The position numbers and the translations under genes are program-made. A model generated the notes under the pieces. That model worked only from the letters and a program-made list of their open reading frames with translations. It did no database searches and was not told the origin of the DNA. Shown here piece after piece: positions 35,914-44,997 of a stretch of DNA of 64,000 bases (positions within the stretch are counted from its first letter, which is position 1; every line of letters starts with the position of its first letter). Source of the stretch: Maribacter thermophilus (GTDB lineage Bacteria > Bacteroidota > Bacteroidia > Flavobacteriales > Flavobacteriaceae); NCBI RefSeq assembly GCF_001020565.1, contig NZ_LDAS01000001.1:7023-71022 (forward strand), read 5' to 3'.

Positions 35914-36174
35914 TTATTTTTTTAACTCTAGGTTCACCAGCTCTATATACGATTTCATGGCCTCTTCACGGTTAATATTTCTTGCCTGTATCAATGCATT
36001 GGCCTTAAAGGCATTTATCAAAGGCGTCTTGCTGCCTGGATGGTTGTAATTTTTGTTGGCAACCTTATAATAGGCGTATAGTTTTAACAACACATCAGCC
36101 GGTATAGGTGACTCATATGAATTTACAAACTCAACAGCTTCCTTAAAATCAGTATGTAATTTCTTGTTTTTCAT
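35914..36174 (-). CDS. Acyl-CoA-binding protein
   Basis: 86 residues from the ATG at 36174 (an upstream ATG at 36195 gives seven extra residues). Matches the four-helix ACBP fold: FKEAVEFVNSY, LLKLYAYYKVAN (YKxA-like core), and NAFKANALIQARNINREEAMKSYIELV. Binds long-chain acyl-CoA esters. Last gene of the rsfS-to-psd operon, overlapping psd by 26 bases, which fits a role in supply of acyl groups to lipid synthesis. Confidence 0.85.
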   Translation of the reverse strand: MKNKKLHTDFKEAVEFVNSYESPIPADVLLKLYAYYKVANKNYNHPGSKTPLINAFKANALIQARNINREEAMKSYIELVNLELKK

Positions 36175-36832
36175 TTGGGTCCACGTATGTCGCAATACAG
36201 GTTTGGGCTCCTTTTACCTTTTGATTTAGTTTTACGTTGATTTGGCAATCTAGGGGCAAAAACAAATCTACCCTTGATCCAAATTTGATAAAACCTGAAT
36301 CGTCTCCTTGTTGAACACTCTCGCCAACTTCGGCATAGTTGACAATACGCCGGGCCATAGCGCCTGCTATTTGTCTAAAAAGTATATCTCCGAACTTTGG
36401 TGTTCCAACAACTACCGTTGTTCTTTCGTTTTCTTCACTGGATTTTGGGTGCCAAGCCACTAAATATTTTCCAGGATGATATTTAGAGTATTTGATCTTG
36501 CCACTGGCAGGGTATCTAGTTACGTGTACATTAATGGGTGACATAAAAATGGAGACTTGTCTTCTTTTGTCATTAAAATACTCATTTTCTTCTACTTCTT
36601 CTATCACTACCACCTTTCCGTCTACTGGAGCCAGTATTTCATCAAATGATTTATTCGCCCTTCTTGTAGGGTTTCTGAAAAATTGTAAAATTAATACCAA
36701 GATGATGGCAGCTGTTATCTGTACCGCAAGTTTAAGCCATGCAATATCTATAAAAAAATGGGCAAGAAGAACGGTTAGCCCTACAAGAAAAAAGGTTATC
36801 AATATAATTTTTTGACCCTCTCTATGAAACAT
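36149..36832 (-). CDS. psd: Phosphatidylserine decarboxylase family protein
   Basis: 227 residues, the short Psd form. One or two N-terminal membrane helices (about 9-47), then ILAPVDGKVVVIEE, FMSPINVHVTRYP (active-site His region), and the self-cleavage motif FGSR near the C-terminus (GFIKFGSRVDLFLP) that generates the pyruvoyl group. Makes phosphatidylethanolamine. Overlaps cdsA by 11 bases, the previous lipid step. Confidence 0.93.
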   Translation of the reverse strand: MFHREGQKIILITFFLVGLTVLLAHFFIDIAWLKLAVQITAAIILVLILQFFRNPTRRANKSFDEILAPVDGKVVVIEEVEENEYFNDKRRQVSIFMSPINVHVTRYPASGKIKYSKYHPGKYLVAWHPKSSEENERTTVVVGTPKFGDILFRQIAGAMARRIVNYAEVGESVQQGDDSGFIKFGSRVDLFLPLDCQINVKLNQKVKGAQTCIATYVDPNEKQEITY

Positions 36833-37625
36833 AGGTAAAAATATTTAATGTTAAGTAAGCAAAAGGTGCAGCAAAGACTAGGCTGTCCAATCTATCCAAC
36901 ATGCCTCCATGCCCGGGCAGTATAGCTCCACTGTCCTTTACACCGGCCATTCTTTTTAATTTAGATTCTATCAGGTCTCCCAAACTACCTGTTATCACTA
37001 TTACACTGGCAAGCAGCATCCATTGGCCAGGACCTATTATTTGTTCTTGGGTTCCCATAATGTAGGCGGCACCCAAGGCAAAGATATAACCTCCGACGGT
37101 TCCTTCCACAGTTTTCTTTGGGGAAACTGATGGAAATAGTTTCGTGCGGCCTAAGGTCTTACCGACAATATAGGCAAAAGAATCGTTTACCCATATTAAA
37201 ATGAAAATACCCATTATCAAAAGCTTTGCGAAAGCATCATTTTTATAAGGTATCATGGTGAGGAAAATACAACCGCCACCAATGTAAAATAGGCCAATAA
37301 GAAATTTATGAAGACCGGAAAATGTTTTTGGTTTGGAGGAAAAGAGATAATATAAAAGGTACAGGTCTGTCAATATGGTAAAAAACATTAAAATATTGAT
37401 CAGAATTAGGTCGTTTATTAAGTATATATAGGCCCACCAAAGTCCCAAATAGGCTAAAAAAACATAATAGCCCTTGAGCTTTACAAGGCGCTTGTATTCG
37501 TAAAGGCAGGCGAGGCCAAAAACCATGAAAAGGAAGTCGAAGGCATCCGAACTTAAAAAGACGGCGGACAATAACAGGATTATATAAACCGCTCCAGTAA
37601 GTGATCTTCGTAAAACTTCTTTCAT
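36822..37625 (-). CDS. cdsA: Phosphatidate cytidylyltransferase
   Basis: 267 residues with about eight membrane helices. The CDS signature is intact: SLGDLIESKLKRMAGVKDSG followed by LPGHGGMLDRLDSL, including the conserved K-R-x3-K-D and terminal Asp pair. Converts phosphatidic acid and CTP to CDP-diacylglycerol in the inner membrane. One base separates it from the LUD gene. Confidence 0.95.
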   Translation of the reverse strand: MKEVLRRSLTGAVYIILLLSAVFLSSDAFDFLFMVFGLACLYEYKRLVKLKGYYVFLAYLGLWWAYIYLINDLILINILMFFTILTDLYLLYYLFSSKPKTFSGLHKFLIGLFYIGGGCIFLTMIPYKNDAFAKLLIMGIFILIWVNDSFAYIVGKTLGRTKLFPSVSPKKTVEGTVGGYIFALGAAYIMGTQEQIIGPGQWMLLASVIVITGSLGDLIESKLKRMAGVKDSGAILPGHGGMLDRLDSLVFAAPFAYLTLNIFTYVS

Positions 37626-37626
37626 A

Positions 37627-38238
37627 CTATAAATCTTCCAACAATAAAAGATAAAGATTTTTAGTACTACTTCCGTAAGTTAAGAAATCATCAGAATTTT
37701 CTTTAGTAGGTTTAAAATGCTTAAGAGTGGTAATATTGGCGGGTATTGCAGGGCCATACTTTTTCTTAATGGTTTTTAATCCTTCTCCAATAGATTCAAC
37801 CAATTGGCTAGTAGTGGCGTATACAATTACATTGCTTGGCAACTCGTTTACCTTTTTCTCGTTCAGTTGATTGGAGCATACTAAGATACTGCCATTTTGG
37901 GCAATTAGATGTTCGCAAGTGGTTAGGAAGATATCGCTCTCTTTTGTTTTTTCGGTGAAAGAAATATTTTCTCTTCCAAACTTTTTTGTCAATTGGGGAT
38001 TCATGGCAAAGAAAGGTTGGTTTTGCCAACCGTTCTCCTCGATTATATTGTGCAAGGCCCTAGATACTTCTTGGTCAGAAATGCAATAAATGAATTTACC
38101 CCCATTTTTTTTGAAATGTATAGTAAATTTCTCATCGACCGGAAGGTTCAAATCGGGCATATGTTCCCCACGGGTCTCCACAGTTTCTTTGGAAACCTTT
38201 TTCTTACCTCCCCCAAATAAAATATCTAAAAGACCCAT
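37627..38238 (-). CDS. LUD domain-containing protein
   Basis: 203 residues. Single LUD (LutB/LutC-like) domain: FTEKTKESDIFLTTCEHLIAQ, GSILVCSN, and a final GSSTKNLYLLLLEDL segment. Without the iron-sulphur domain of LutB. Usual members act in lactate oxidation, but no lutA or lutB is here; the gene is placed between ftsH and cdsA and cotranscribed with lipid genes, so its role is likely different. Function not known. Confidence 0.85.
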   Translation of the reverse strand: MGLLDILFGGGKKKVSKETVETRGEHMPDLNLPVDEKFTIHFKKNGGKFIYCISDQEVSRALHNIIEENGWQNQPFFAMNPQLTKKFGRENISFTEKTKESDIFLTTCEHLIAQNGSILVCSNQLNEKKVNELPSNVIVYATTSQLVESIGEGLKTIKKKYGPAIPANITTLKHFKPTKENSDDFLTYGSSTKNLYLLLLEDL

Positions 38239-38296
38239 TTAGTAATTTAATCTACCAAGTACCTATTTTTTAAAAAACTCTGAAAGAATTACATAA

Positions 38297-40297
38297 TTAA
38301 CTATTTTCTGATACTTTTTCGTCTTCTTCAGTGTCTTTTTTTTCGGTTTCTTCAGACTTTTTCTTCTCTTCTTCTATTAGATCTTTTTCAAAAGATCTTT
38401 TTCCGAAGATTTTTTCCAAATCTTCCTTAAAGATAACTTCTTTTTCCAACAGTCGCTCAGCAAGTGTAGTAAGTTTGTCCTTGTTGTCCGTTAGTACCTT
38501 TATGGCACGTTGGTACTGGGCTTCTATGATTTTAGAAATTTCTTCATCGATTTTTCTGGCGGTTTCTTCGCTGTAGGGCTTTGAGAAGCCGTAAGAGTCT
38601 TGACCAGATGAATCGTAATATGTTAAATTACCTATAGTTTCGTTAAGGCCGTAAATGGTTACCATTGCTTTTGCTTGCTTGGTAACTTTTTCCAGGTCGC
38701 TCAATGCTCCGGTAGATATTTTATCGAAAATCACTTTTTCTGCTGCTCTACCTCCCATGGTAGCACACATTTCGTCTAACATCTGATCTGGCCTTACGAT
38801 CAACCTTTCTTCTGGTAGATACCATGCGGCACCCAAAGATTGTCCTCTTGGTACAATGGTCACCTTTACCAATGGCGCTGCGTGTTCCAACATCCAGCTT
38901 ACGGTGGCATGGCCGGCCTCGTGGTATGCTATTGTTCTTTTTTCGCCCGGTGTAATAATCTTATTTTTCTTTTCCAGACCGCCTACGATCCTGTCTACGG
39001 CATCTAAAAAATCTTGTTTGTTAACCGCCTTTTGCTCTTTTCGTGCCGCAATTAGTGCCGCTTCGTTACAAACGTTTGCTATATCGGCACCCGAAAATCC
39101 TGGAGTTTGTCTCGCCAAGAAATCTAAATCCAAGGTTTCGGCAGTCTTTATAGGTCTTAGGTGAACTTCAAAAATTTCTTTTCTTTCACGTATGTCTGGC
39201 AGGTCAACATATATTTGTCTGTCAAATCTACCTGCACGCATCAATGCCTTGTCAAGAACATCGGCACGGTTGGTGGCCGCCAATACGATAACATTTGTAT
39301 TGGTTCCAAACCCGTCCATCTCTGTCAATAACTGGTTTAGCGTGTTTTCCCTTTCATCATTGGATCCCGTGAAATTGTTTTTTCCCCTAGCTCTACCAAT
39401 GGCATCGATCTCGTCTATAAATATGATAGCGGGAGATTTGTCTTTGGCCTGTTTAAAAAGGTCACGCACCCTAGAGGCACCTACACCCACGAACATTTCT
39501 ACGAAGTCGGAACCTGAAAGGGAAAAGAAAGGAACCTTTGCTTCGCCCGCAACTGCCTTGGCTAATAATGTTTTACCTGTACCTGGAGGGCCTACCAAAA
39601 GTGCTCCTTTAGGAATTTTTCCACCTAAAGAAGTATACTTGTCGGGGTTTCGGAGAAACTCCACTATTTCTTCTACCTCTTCTTTGGCGCCTTCCAATCC
39701 GGCTACATCTTTGAACGAGGTTCTTGTATCTGTCTTTTCATCAAAAAGTTTGGCCTTTGATTTTCCTATGTTGAAAATTTGACCTCCAGCACCGCCACCG
39801 CCACCGCCGGACATTCTGCGCATAAGGTAGATCCATATTCCTATTATCAACACAAAGGGAAGTAGTGAAAGTAGAAAATCTAAAATAGCAGTAGATTCTT
39901 TTCCAAACTCTATAATGGTATCAAGGTTGTTGTCTTTCTTTATTTCGGTGATTTCGTTCTGGAATATTTGTAGGTCGCCATAGTCCAGCGTGTATTGCGG
40001 TACATTACTGGTGGCTGGGAGAAAAGATTTCTCCGACACATCTTTATGTACCTCTTTGGCCATGGCCTCATCGGTCAAAAATACCTTTGCCTGATTTGTA
40101 TTTGTAATGATGAGTATTTTTTTGACATCACCATTTCTAAGGTATTCTTGTAATTCTGAGGTAGTCGTTTTTTTGGTACTGGCCAAGTCTTCACTATTAA
40201 ATAGTTGAAAACCGATCAATAGTACTGCAACGATACCATATATCCACCAAGAACTGAACTTTGGTTTTTTAGGATTTGTATTATTCTCTTTTGCCAT
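38297..40297 (-). CDS. ftsH: ATP-dependent zinc metalloprotease FtsH
   Basis: 666 residues. Membrane helices about 17-33 and 141-160 flank a periplasmic domain; a Gly-rich stretch follows. Walker A 236-243 (GPPGTGKT), Walker B IIFIDEIDAI, second region of homology NVIVLAATNRADVLDKALMR, and zinc motif HEAGH 459-463. The tail is highly acidic and Lys/Glu-rich. Hexameric inner-membrane quality-control protease; it can also limit lipid A synthesis in other bacteria. Second gene of the rsfS operon. Confidence 0.97.
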   Translation of the reverse strand: MAKENNTNPKKPKFSSWWIYGIVAVLLIGFQLFNSEDLASTKKTTTSELQEYLRNGDVKKILIITNTNQAKVFLTDEAMAKEVHKDVSEKSFLPATSNVPQYTLDYGDLQIFQNEITEIKKDNNLDTIIEFGKESTAILDFLLSLLPFVLIIGIWIYLMRRMSGGGGGGAGGQIFNIGKSKAKLFDEKTDTRTSFKDVAGLEGAKEEVEEIVEFLRNPDKYTSLGGKIPKGALLVGPPGTGKTLLAKAVAGEAKVPFFSLSGSDFVEMFVGVGASRVRDLFKQAKDKSPAIIFIDEIDAIGRARGKNNFTGSNDERENTLNQLLTEMDGFGTNTNVIVLAATNRADVLDKALMRAGRFDRQIYVDLPDIRERKEIFEVHLRPIKTAETLDLDFLARQTPGFSGADIANVCNEAALIAARKEQKAVNKQDFLDAVDRIVGGLEKKNKIITPGEKRTIAYHEAGHATVSWMLEHAAPLVKVTIVPRGQSLGAAWYLPEERLIVRPDQMLDEMCATMGGRAAEKVIFDKISTGALSDLEKVTKQAKAMVTIYGLNETIGNLTYYDSSGQDSYGFSKPYSEETARKIDEEISKIIEAQYQRAIKVLTDNKDKLTTLAERLLEKEVIFKEDLEKIFGKRSFEKDLIEEEKKKSEETEKKDTEEDEKVSENS

Positions 40298-40306
40298 TAT
40301 AGTTTT

Positions 40307-40684
40307 TTAATGATTAATGCTACTTTCGATGGATGTAAACTTTGCGTCTCCCCATAGACCCTCAATGTCGTAGAACTCTCTAACATGTTTTTGGAATACG
40401 TGGACAACTACATTAACATAGTCCATTAAGACCCATTCGGCGTTGTCCTGGCCTTCTACATGCCAAGGCTTGTCTTTAATAGCTTTGCTAACGGTTTTTT
40501 GGATAGAGCCTACAATCGCATTTACATGCGTATTAGAAGTACCATTACATATTATAAAGTAGTCGCAAACGGTGTTCTCAATTTCTCTCAGGTCAAGTAA
40601 GTCAATGTTTTGTCCTTTTACTTCGTCTATTCCCTGCAAAATCAATGCAATCAACTCATCTGCACTAGTTTTCCTTTTCTGCAT
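40307..40684 (-). CDS. rsfS: Ribosome silencing factor
   Basis: 125 residues. RsfS/Iojap family: IDLLDLREIENTVCDYFIICNGTSN and the PWHVEGQDNAEWVLMDYVNVVVHVF motif. Binds ribosomal protein uL14 and blocks subunit joining when nutrients are scarce. First gene of the minus-strand operon through acyl-CoA-binding protein, nine bases before ftsH. A -7 box TAACTTTG is at 40704-40711. Confidence 0.95.
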   Translation of the reverse strand: MQKRKTSADELIALILQGIDEVKGQNIDLLDLREIENTVCDYFIICNGTSNTHVNAIVGSIQKTVSKAIKDKPWHVEGQDNAEWVLMDYVNVVVHVFQKHVREFYDIEGLWGDAKFTSIESSINH

Positions 40685-40703
40685 TCAAAAGTTTTAGTTT
40701 TTA

Positions 40704-40711
40704 CAAAGTTA
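40704..40711 (-). promoter_or_regulatory. -7 box TAACTTTG for rsfS operon
   Basis: Perfect TANNTTTG match on the minus strand, 19 bases upstream of the rsfS ATG, in the divergent space shared with birA. Confidence 0.4.
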
Positions 40712-40777
40712 TTGTTTTTTTGCTCTTTTAGGCGTAGTTTTTAACAATTGATTAAAGTTTTCTAAAAGCAGGCCCAT

Positions 40778-41515
40778 ATGCAGATAATCAAACTTAGTGC
40801 CACGGAGTCTACCAATACCTATTTAAAAGAACTATGGAAACGTGGTAAACTTCATGATTATACGGTCGTAGTGACCAAAGACCAAACCAAGGGTAAAGGG
40901 CAAATGGGGGCGGTATGGCAATCAGAAGCTGGTAAAAACCTAACTTTCAGTGTTTTAAAAATAATGGATGGATTTGATTTAAAAGATAAATTTCTTTTGA
41001 ACATGTACACTTCCATGGCAGTTTTTGATACACTTTATGCTATAGGAGTGCCAAGATTGGCTATAAAATGGCCAAACGACATTCTGTCAGGTTCGTCTAA
41101 ATTATGTGGTATTTTAATAGAAAACATTGTCGCTGGAACAAAAATTAAGGCGGCTATTATAGGAATTGGCCTTAATGTAAACCAAACAGATTTTTCGGGC
41201 AGTCTAAAAGCTTCCTCGGTGAAGGGGGTGACAAACGTACATTTTGACCTGGATGACTTATTGGGGCAAATTCTGGAAAACCTTCAAAAATATTTAATAA
41301 ACACCGATAAAAATCTATCCAACCCTGGCGATTTGTATGAGGATTACCATTCTCGACTCTTTCGGCTAGGGGTGGCGAGTACATTTCAAAAACAGAACGG
41401 GACTGTTTTTACTGGTATTATAGAGGGTGTCTCGCTTCAGGGCAAGTTATTGGTTAGGCTCGAAGATGAACATATTCATAAGTTTGACCTGAAAGAAGTA
41501 AGGTTACTTTATTAG
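40778..41515 (+). CDS. birA: Biotin--[acetyl-CoA-carboxylase] ligase
   Basis: 245 residues. Ligase domain with SATESTNTYLKEL, the ATP/biotin loop TKGKGQMGAVWQSEAGKNL, IKWPNDILSGSSKLCGILIE, and the C-terminal SH3-like domain. No N-terminal helix-turn-helix, so it is a monofunctional enzyme and not the biotin repressor. Attaches biotin to carboxyl carrier protein. Its last four bases overlap the convergent SRPBCC gene. Confidence 0.94.
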   Translation: MQIIKLSATESTNTYLKELWKRGKLHDYTVVVTKDQTKGKGQMGAVWQSEAGKNLTFSVLKIMDGFDLKDKFLLNMYTSMAVFDTLYAIGVPRLAIKWPNDILSGSSKLCGILIENIVAGTKIKAAIIGIGLNVNQTDFSGSLKASSVKGVTNVHFDLDDLLGQILENLQKYLINTDKNLSNPGDLYEDYHSRLFRLGVASTFQKQNGTVFTGIIEGVSLQGKLLVRLEDEHIHKFDLKEVRLLY

Positions 41516-41904
41516 ATGCTTTGCAGTTTGTCGGTGAGGGCATTGATAAAATTGGTAATTGGTTTTTTTATCATCATTGCCATCATAGCATTGAACTCAC
41601 CTGAGAAACTTAGGACAACTTCACTTTTATTTGCCTCAATTTCGGTAATGTCCGCAGTAAGGGTAAAAGGTAGTTTATCACTGGCCGCACCTAGTACAAG
41701 TTTTGAAAATGGTGTCTGTTCTTTTCTTTCCAATACTATTTCTGGCATTCCCTTTAGGGCGAACAGGAATCTGTTTTCGTTGATGACCTCGAATTTATCT
41801 ATATTGTCGGGCATCAATTTTTCGAAATTGGCAAGATCGCTCAAAAATTCAAAAGTTTCTTGAGTACTTTTATTTACGGTGGTTTTGGGTGTTTCTATAA
41901 ACAT
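41512..41904 (-). CDS. SRPBCC (START-like) family protein
   Basis: 130 residues covering one SRPBCC fold: TVNKSTQETFEFLSDLANFEKLMPDNI at the start and a final helix MMAMMIKKPITNFINALTDKL. Hydrophobic-ligand or helper protein; function unknown. Lies 4 bases after pyrE and is likely cotranscribed. Confidence 0.82.
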   Translation of the reverse strand: MFIETPKTTVNKSTQETFEFLSDLANFEKLMPDNIDKFEVINENRFLFALKGMPEIVLERKEQTPFSKLVLGAASDKLPFTLTADITEIEANKSEVVLSFSGEFNAMMAMMIKKPITNFINALTDKLQSI

Positions 41905-41908
41905 ATTT

Positions 41909-42550
41909 TTATTGTAGCCATTTTGATGGATTTTTTCTCCACTCCATCAAAGTATTAAGTTGATCTTCTTTTATATAATCGGTATCCGATGCCTGTTCAA
42001 TTAAATAATCATAGCTGCTCAAGGTGTGCAGCTCAACATTTTTTTGTTCAAAATTCTTTACGGCGACATCGAAACCATAGGTAAATATGGCCAACATGCC
42101 CTTTATGTTCGCTTTTTGTTCCTTAAGGGCGTCCACGGCATTGAGGCTGCTTTTGCCAGTGCTTATCAGATCCTCGATGACCACTACGGTCTGGTTGGGC
42201 GATAATTGACCCTCGATCTGGTTTTGTCTTCCATGGGATTTCGGTTCGGGTCTAACATAGATAAACGGAAGCCCCAATGCATCCGCTACGAGGGCGCCGA
42301 TGCCGATAGCTCCAGTGGCTACCCCTGCGATTACATCAGGTTTGCCGTATAACAACTCTACTTGCTTTGCCATTTCTTCCCTTACATAATTGCGAATAGT
42401 CGGATATGACAGTAATATTCGGTTGTCGCAATATATCGGAGATTTCCAGCCAGAAGCCCATGTAAAAGGATTTTCTGGTTTCAATTTTATTGCATTAATT
42501 TGTAGCAGAAGCTCCGCTGTTTTTTTAGCTGTGTTCTTGTCTAAAACCAT
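41909..42550 (-). CDS. pyrE: Orotate phosphoribosyltransferase
   Basis: 213 residues. PRPP-binding motif VVVIEDLISTGKSSL, FTWASGWKSPIYCDNR and GVATGAIGIGALVADAL are characteristic. Forms orotidine monophosphate in pyrimidine synthesis. Its ATG (42548-42550) lies inside the sequence CATG shared with a possible start of the divergent NUDIX gene, so its promoter must lie inside that gene. Confidence 0.95.
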   Translation of the reverse strand: MVLDKNTAKKTAELLLQINAIKLKPENPFTWASGWKSPIYCDNRILLSYPTIRNYVREEMAKQVELLYGKPDVIAGVATGAIGIGALVADALGLPFIYVRPEPKSHGRQNQIEGQLSPNQTVVVIEDLISTGKSSLNAVDALKEQKANIKGMLAIFTYGFDVAVKNFEQKNVELHTLSSYDYLIEQASDTDYIKEDQLNTLMEWRKNPSKWLQ

Positions 42551-42557
42551 GTCGCAA

Positions 42558-43148
42558 ATGTATAAAGTTTTTGTTAATGAATTGCCTTTGATTTTAACAA
42601 ATAAACTCTCCGAAACAGCTAATGGCGAGTATTTTTTGCTGAATCAAGAATCTATACAAAGTGCCATTAAGGCTTTAAAGAAAAAAAAGCTTGAAGAAGC
42701 ATACATTTATCACCCTAACCATGAGGAGCTTCTTAAAAAGTTCACTAAAGAGATACCACTAATAGTTGCGGCGGGTGGTGTGGTAACCAATGATGAGGGT
42801 AAAGTGCTTTTTATTTATAGAAATGACAAGTGGGATCTGCCCAAGGGGAAATTGGATAAAGGGGAATCTATAGAAGATTGTGCCATACGTGAGGTAATGG
42901 AGGAAACTGGGGTAAAGAACCTAAGGATAGAAAATTTTTTAAGGACTACGTATCATATTTTCGGAAATAACGGAACGCCAACGCTTAAACAAGTGCACTG
43001 GTATGCGATGAAAACGGATTATTCCGGAAAGTTAAAACCCCAAAAAAAAGAAGGTATCGTAAAGGTGAAATGGAAGGGGCCCAAAAAAATAAAGGAAGCC
43101 CTTCAAAATTCATATGTGAACATTAAAATTTTGTTCGAAGGTGATTGA
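42558..43148 (+). CDS. NUDIX hydrolase
   Basis: 196 residues from the ATG at 42558; an ATG at 42549 would add three residues and overlap the pyrE start codon. NUDIX box at the centre: GKLDKGESIEDCAIREV followed by MEETGV, matching Gx5Ex7REUxEExGU. An N-terminal region of about 65 residues (YKVFVNELPLILTNKL) precedes the box. Likely cleaves a nucleoside diphosphate derivative; substrate unknown. The open frame extends far upstream into pyrE but that part is antisense. Confidence 0.9.
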   Translation: MYKVFVNELPLILTNKLSETANGEYFLLNQESIQSAIKALKKKKLEEAYIYHPNHEELLKKFTKEIPLIVAAGGVVTNDEGKVLFIYRNDKWDLPKGKLDKGESIEDCAIREVMEETGVKNLRIENFLRTTYHIFGNNGTPTLKQVHWYAMKTDYSGKLKPQKKEGIVKVKWKGPKKIKEALQNSYVNIKILFEGD

Positions 43149-43166
43149 TCGATTTTTTTTATGAAC

Positions 43167-44918
43167 CTATTTCTCTTTAGGTACTCTGTAGATAGGGTAC
43201 TGTTTATGTGCTTTTTCGTAGAGAGGTGAACGTTCAAAAATCCATTTTAACTGAGCGTACCAATTTTCTGAAAACTTTGCATCCACTTCTTTCTTCGCTT
43301 CAAATTCCTTTTTGAGAACAGTGTCCTGTTCCAATAGATTTAAAGCTGTATCCTCAAATACATAAGGAGAGAAACCTTCTTTTTGTTGTAAAATAGTATC
43401 AAAGAAATTCCAGTTAAAAAAAGAATCGGTGGAAGAAGGCTCTAAGGTTTCCATAATATATCTGAAGCCGGGCTGGTCTGTATATACAACGATATCTCCT
43501 TCTTCGAAGTTAACTTCGGCCATTTTAGAGCTGGTATGGGTGTCATAATGTAGGTAATGGCCTTCGTACGGATTTTTTACCGTACTGTAATCTTCTATTC
43601 TGTACGATTCTACCTGTAATATTGTATCTTTTTTGATCAGTTCAAATTCGATTTCGTTTAAGGCAAGTAGGTCCATAACCTTTTTCCATTGTTTTTTTAT
43701 GATGTATGCCTCTGGAATTTTTACGGAATCCGTCGCCTTGAAATAATTGTAATAAACTACATTCTTGGTAAATGGTCTGTTTCTATCGTACTTAAGTCTA
43801 TTGTGGCCGGTTACTTTGCTGATTATGGTGTCTGCTTGGTATCCTTTAAACTTAAGAACCGAAGATTTTGTACTGTCTACGCTCCATTTGGTAGGGTAGT
43901 AGTTCCAATTTAGGTGTCTGTTGCTTGCTTTGGTTCGCAGTTCCTTGATTTTTTTTCCTTCTTTTTCTGAAATGGCGATCATTTTTTCCATCAGTTTGTA
44001 GGTGCCTTCAACTCTAGGTTGGTAGGGTTTTAACATGTGCGTTTCGACCATCATGCCTAAAGTGTTCCAGAGTGTTGTGTATCCGGTAGAGTATCTAGGG
44101 TGATCCATAAATTGTTGGAACCCTACTTCTGGAGGTTTGTTAAAGACGTTTACATACGGTGTTATGCTCCAATCTTCCAATGAGAGAGAATCCTCTAACG
44201 ATGGCATTAGGGTATTGTGAAGATAGTGTCCTAGTTCACCCCCCAGTTTATTGTGCTGAGTGAACAAATGGGTTAATGTGTATTGGTAATCCGCACCATT
44301 GCTTACATGGTTATCTATAAATAGGTCCGGCTTTACTAAATGGTAAATTTTGGCAAATGTTCTGGCGTTTTTTGTATCTGTCTTTATAAAATCACGGTTA
44401 AGGTCATAATTTAAGGCGTTGCCCCTGAATCCGTATGACTCTGGACCGTTTTGATTGGCCCTAGTGGTCGAGTTTCTGTTAAGTGCCCCCCCAATGTTGT
44501 ATATGGGAATGGTAACTACAACGGTCTGTTCTGGGCTGGATATTTTGCCGCTGGCTAAATCCCTGAACAAAAGCATAGTGGCATCTATGCCATCGCTCTC
44601 CCCAGGGTGAATGCCGTTATTTATTAATAATACGGTCTTGTTTTTGGTTATTTTATTGAAATTAAAATCACCGTCGGCATTATAGGTAACCAAATGAAGC
44701 GGTTTATCGCTATCGGTTTCCCCTATGGTCTGTATGTTAATTTCCGGAAATTCTTTGGCCAGTCTTAGGTAGAACTCTATCACCTCTTCGTACGTAGCCG
44801 TCTCTGTTCCTTTAGAAGATTCAAAAGGTGTAATAAAATCTATTTCAATATCCTCTACCTTAGATTCACATGACAGAAAAATAAGGGTTAAAAAAAAGGA
44901 AACAAGCAATATTCGCAT
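43167..44918 (-). CDS. M14 family metallopeptidase, lipoprotein
   Basis: 583 residues from the ATG at 44918 (a TTG two codons earlier is unlikely). Lipobox LIFLSC. Zinc-carboxypeptidase features: NGIHPGESDGIDA (His and Glu ligands), ALNYDLNRDFIKTDTKNA (Arg/Asn substrate-binding), FIDNHVSNGADYQY (third His). The catalytic Glu is not pinned down by eye. Probably an outer-membrane or periplasmic carboxypeptidase. Confidence 0.87.
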   Translation of the reverse strand: MRILLVSFFLTLIFLSCESKVEDIEIDFITPFESSKGTETATYEEVIEFYLRLAKEFPEINIQTIGETDSDKPLHLVTYNADGDFNFNKITKNKTVLLINNGIHPGESDGIDATMLLFRDLASGKISSPEQTVVVTIPIYNIGGALNRNSTTRANQNGPESYGFRGNALNYDLNRDFIKTDTKNARTFAKIYHLVKPDLFIDNHVSNGADYQYTLTHLFTQHNKLGGELGHYLHNTLMPSLEDSLSLEDWSITPYVNVFNKPPEVGFQQFMDHPRYSTGYTTLWNTLGMMVETHMLKPYQPRVEGTYKLMEKMIAISEKEGKKIKELRTKASNRHLNWNYYPTKWSVDSTKSSVLKFKGYQADTIISKVTGHNRLKYDRNRPFTKNVVYYNYFKATDSVKIPEAYIIKKQWKKVMDLLALNEIEFELIKKDTILQVESYRIEDYSTVKNPYEGHYLHYDTHTSSKMAEVNFEEGDIVVYTDQPGFRYIMETLEPSSTDSFFNWNFFDTILQQKEGFSPYVFEDTALNLLEQDTVLKKEFEAKKEVDAKFSENWYAQLKWIFERSPLYEKAHKQYPIYRVPKEK

Positions 44919-44997
44919 AACCAATACACTGTTTATTAGGTTTTTTGTCCTAATGAGTTATTTTGGTAAAAATAATTAAAATCGATAAATGCTGGGC

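Noticed and set aside
39192-39782. 196-residue plus-strand frame
   Set aside because: Antisense of the conserved FtsH AAA domain.
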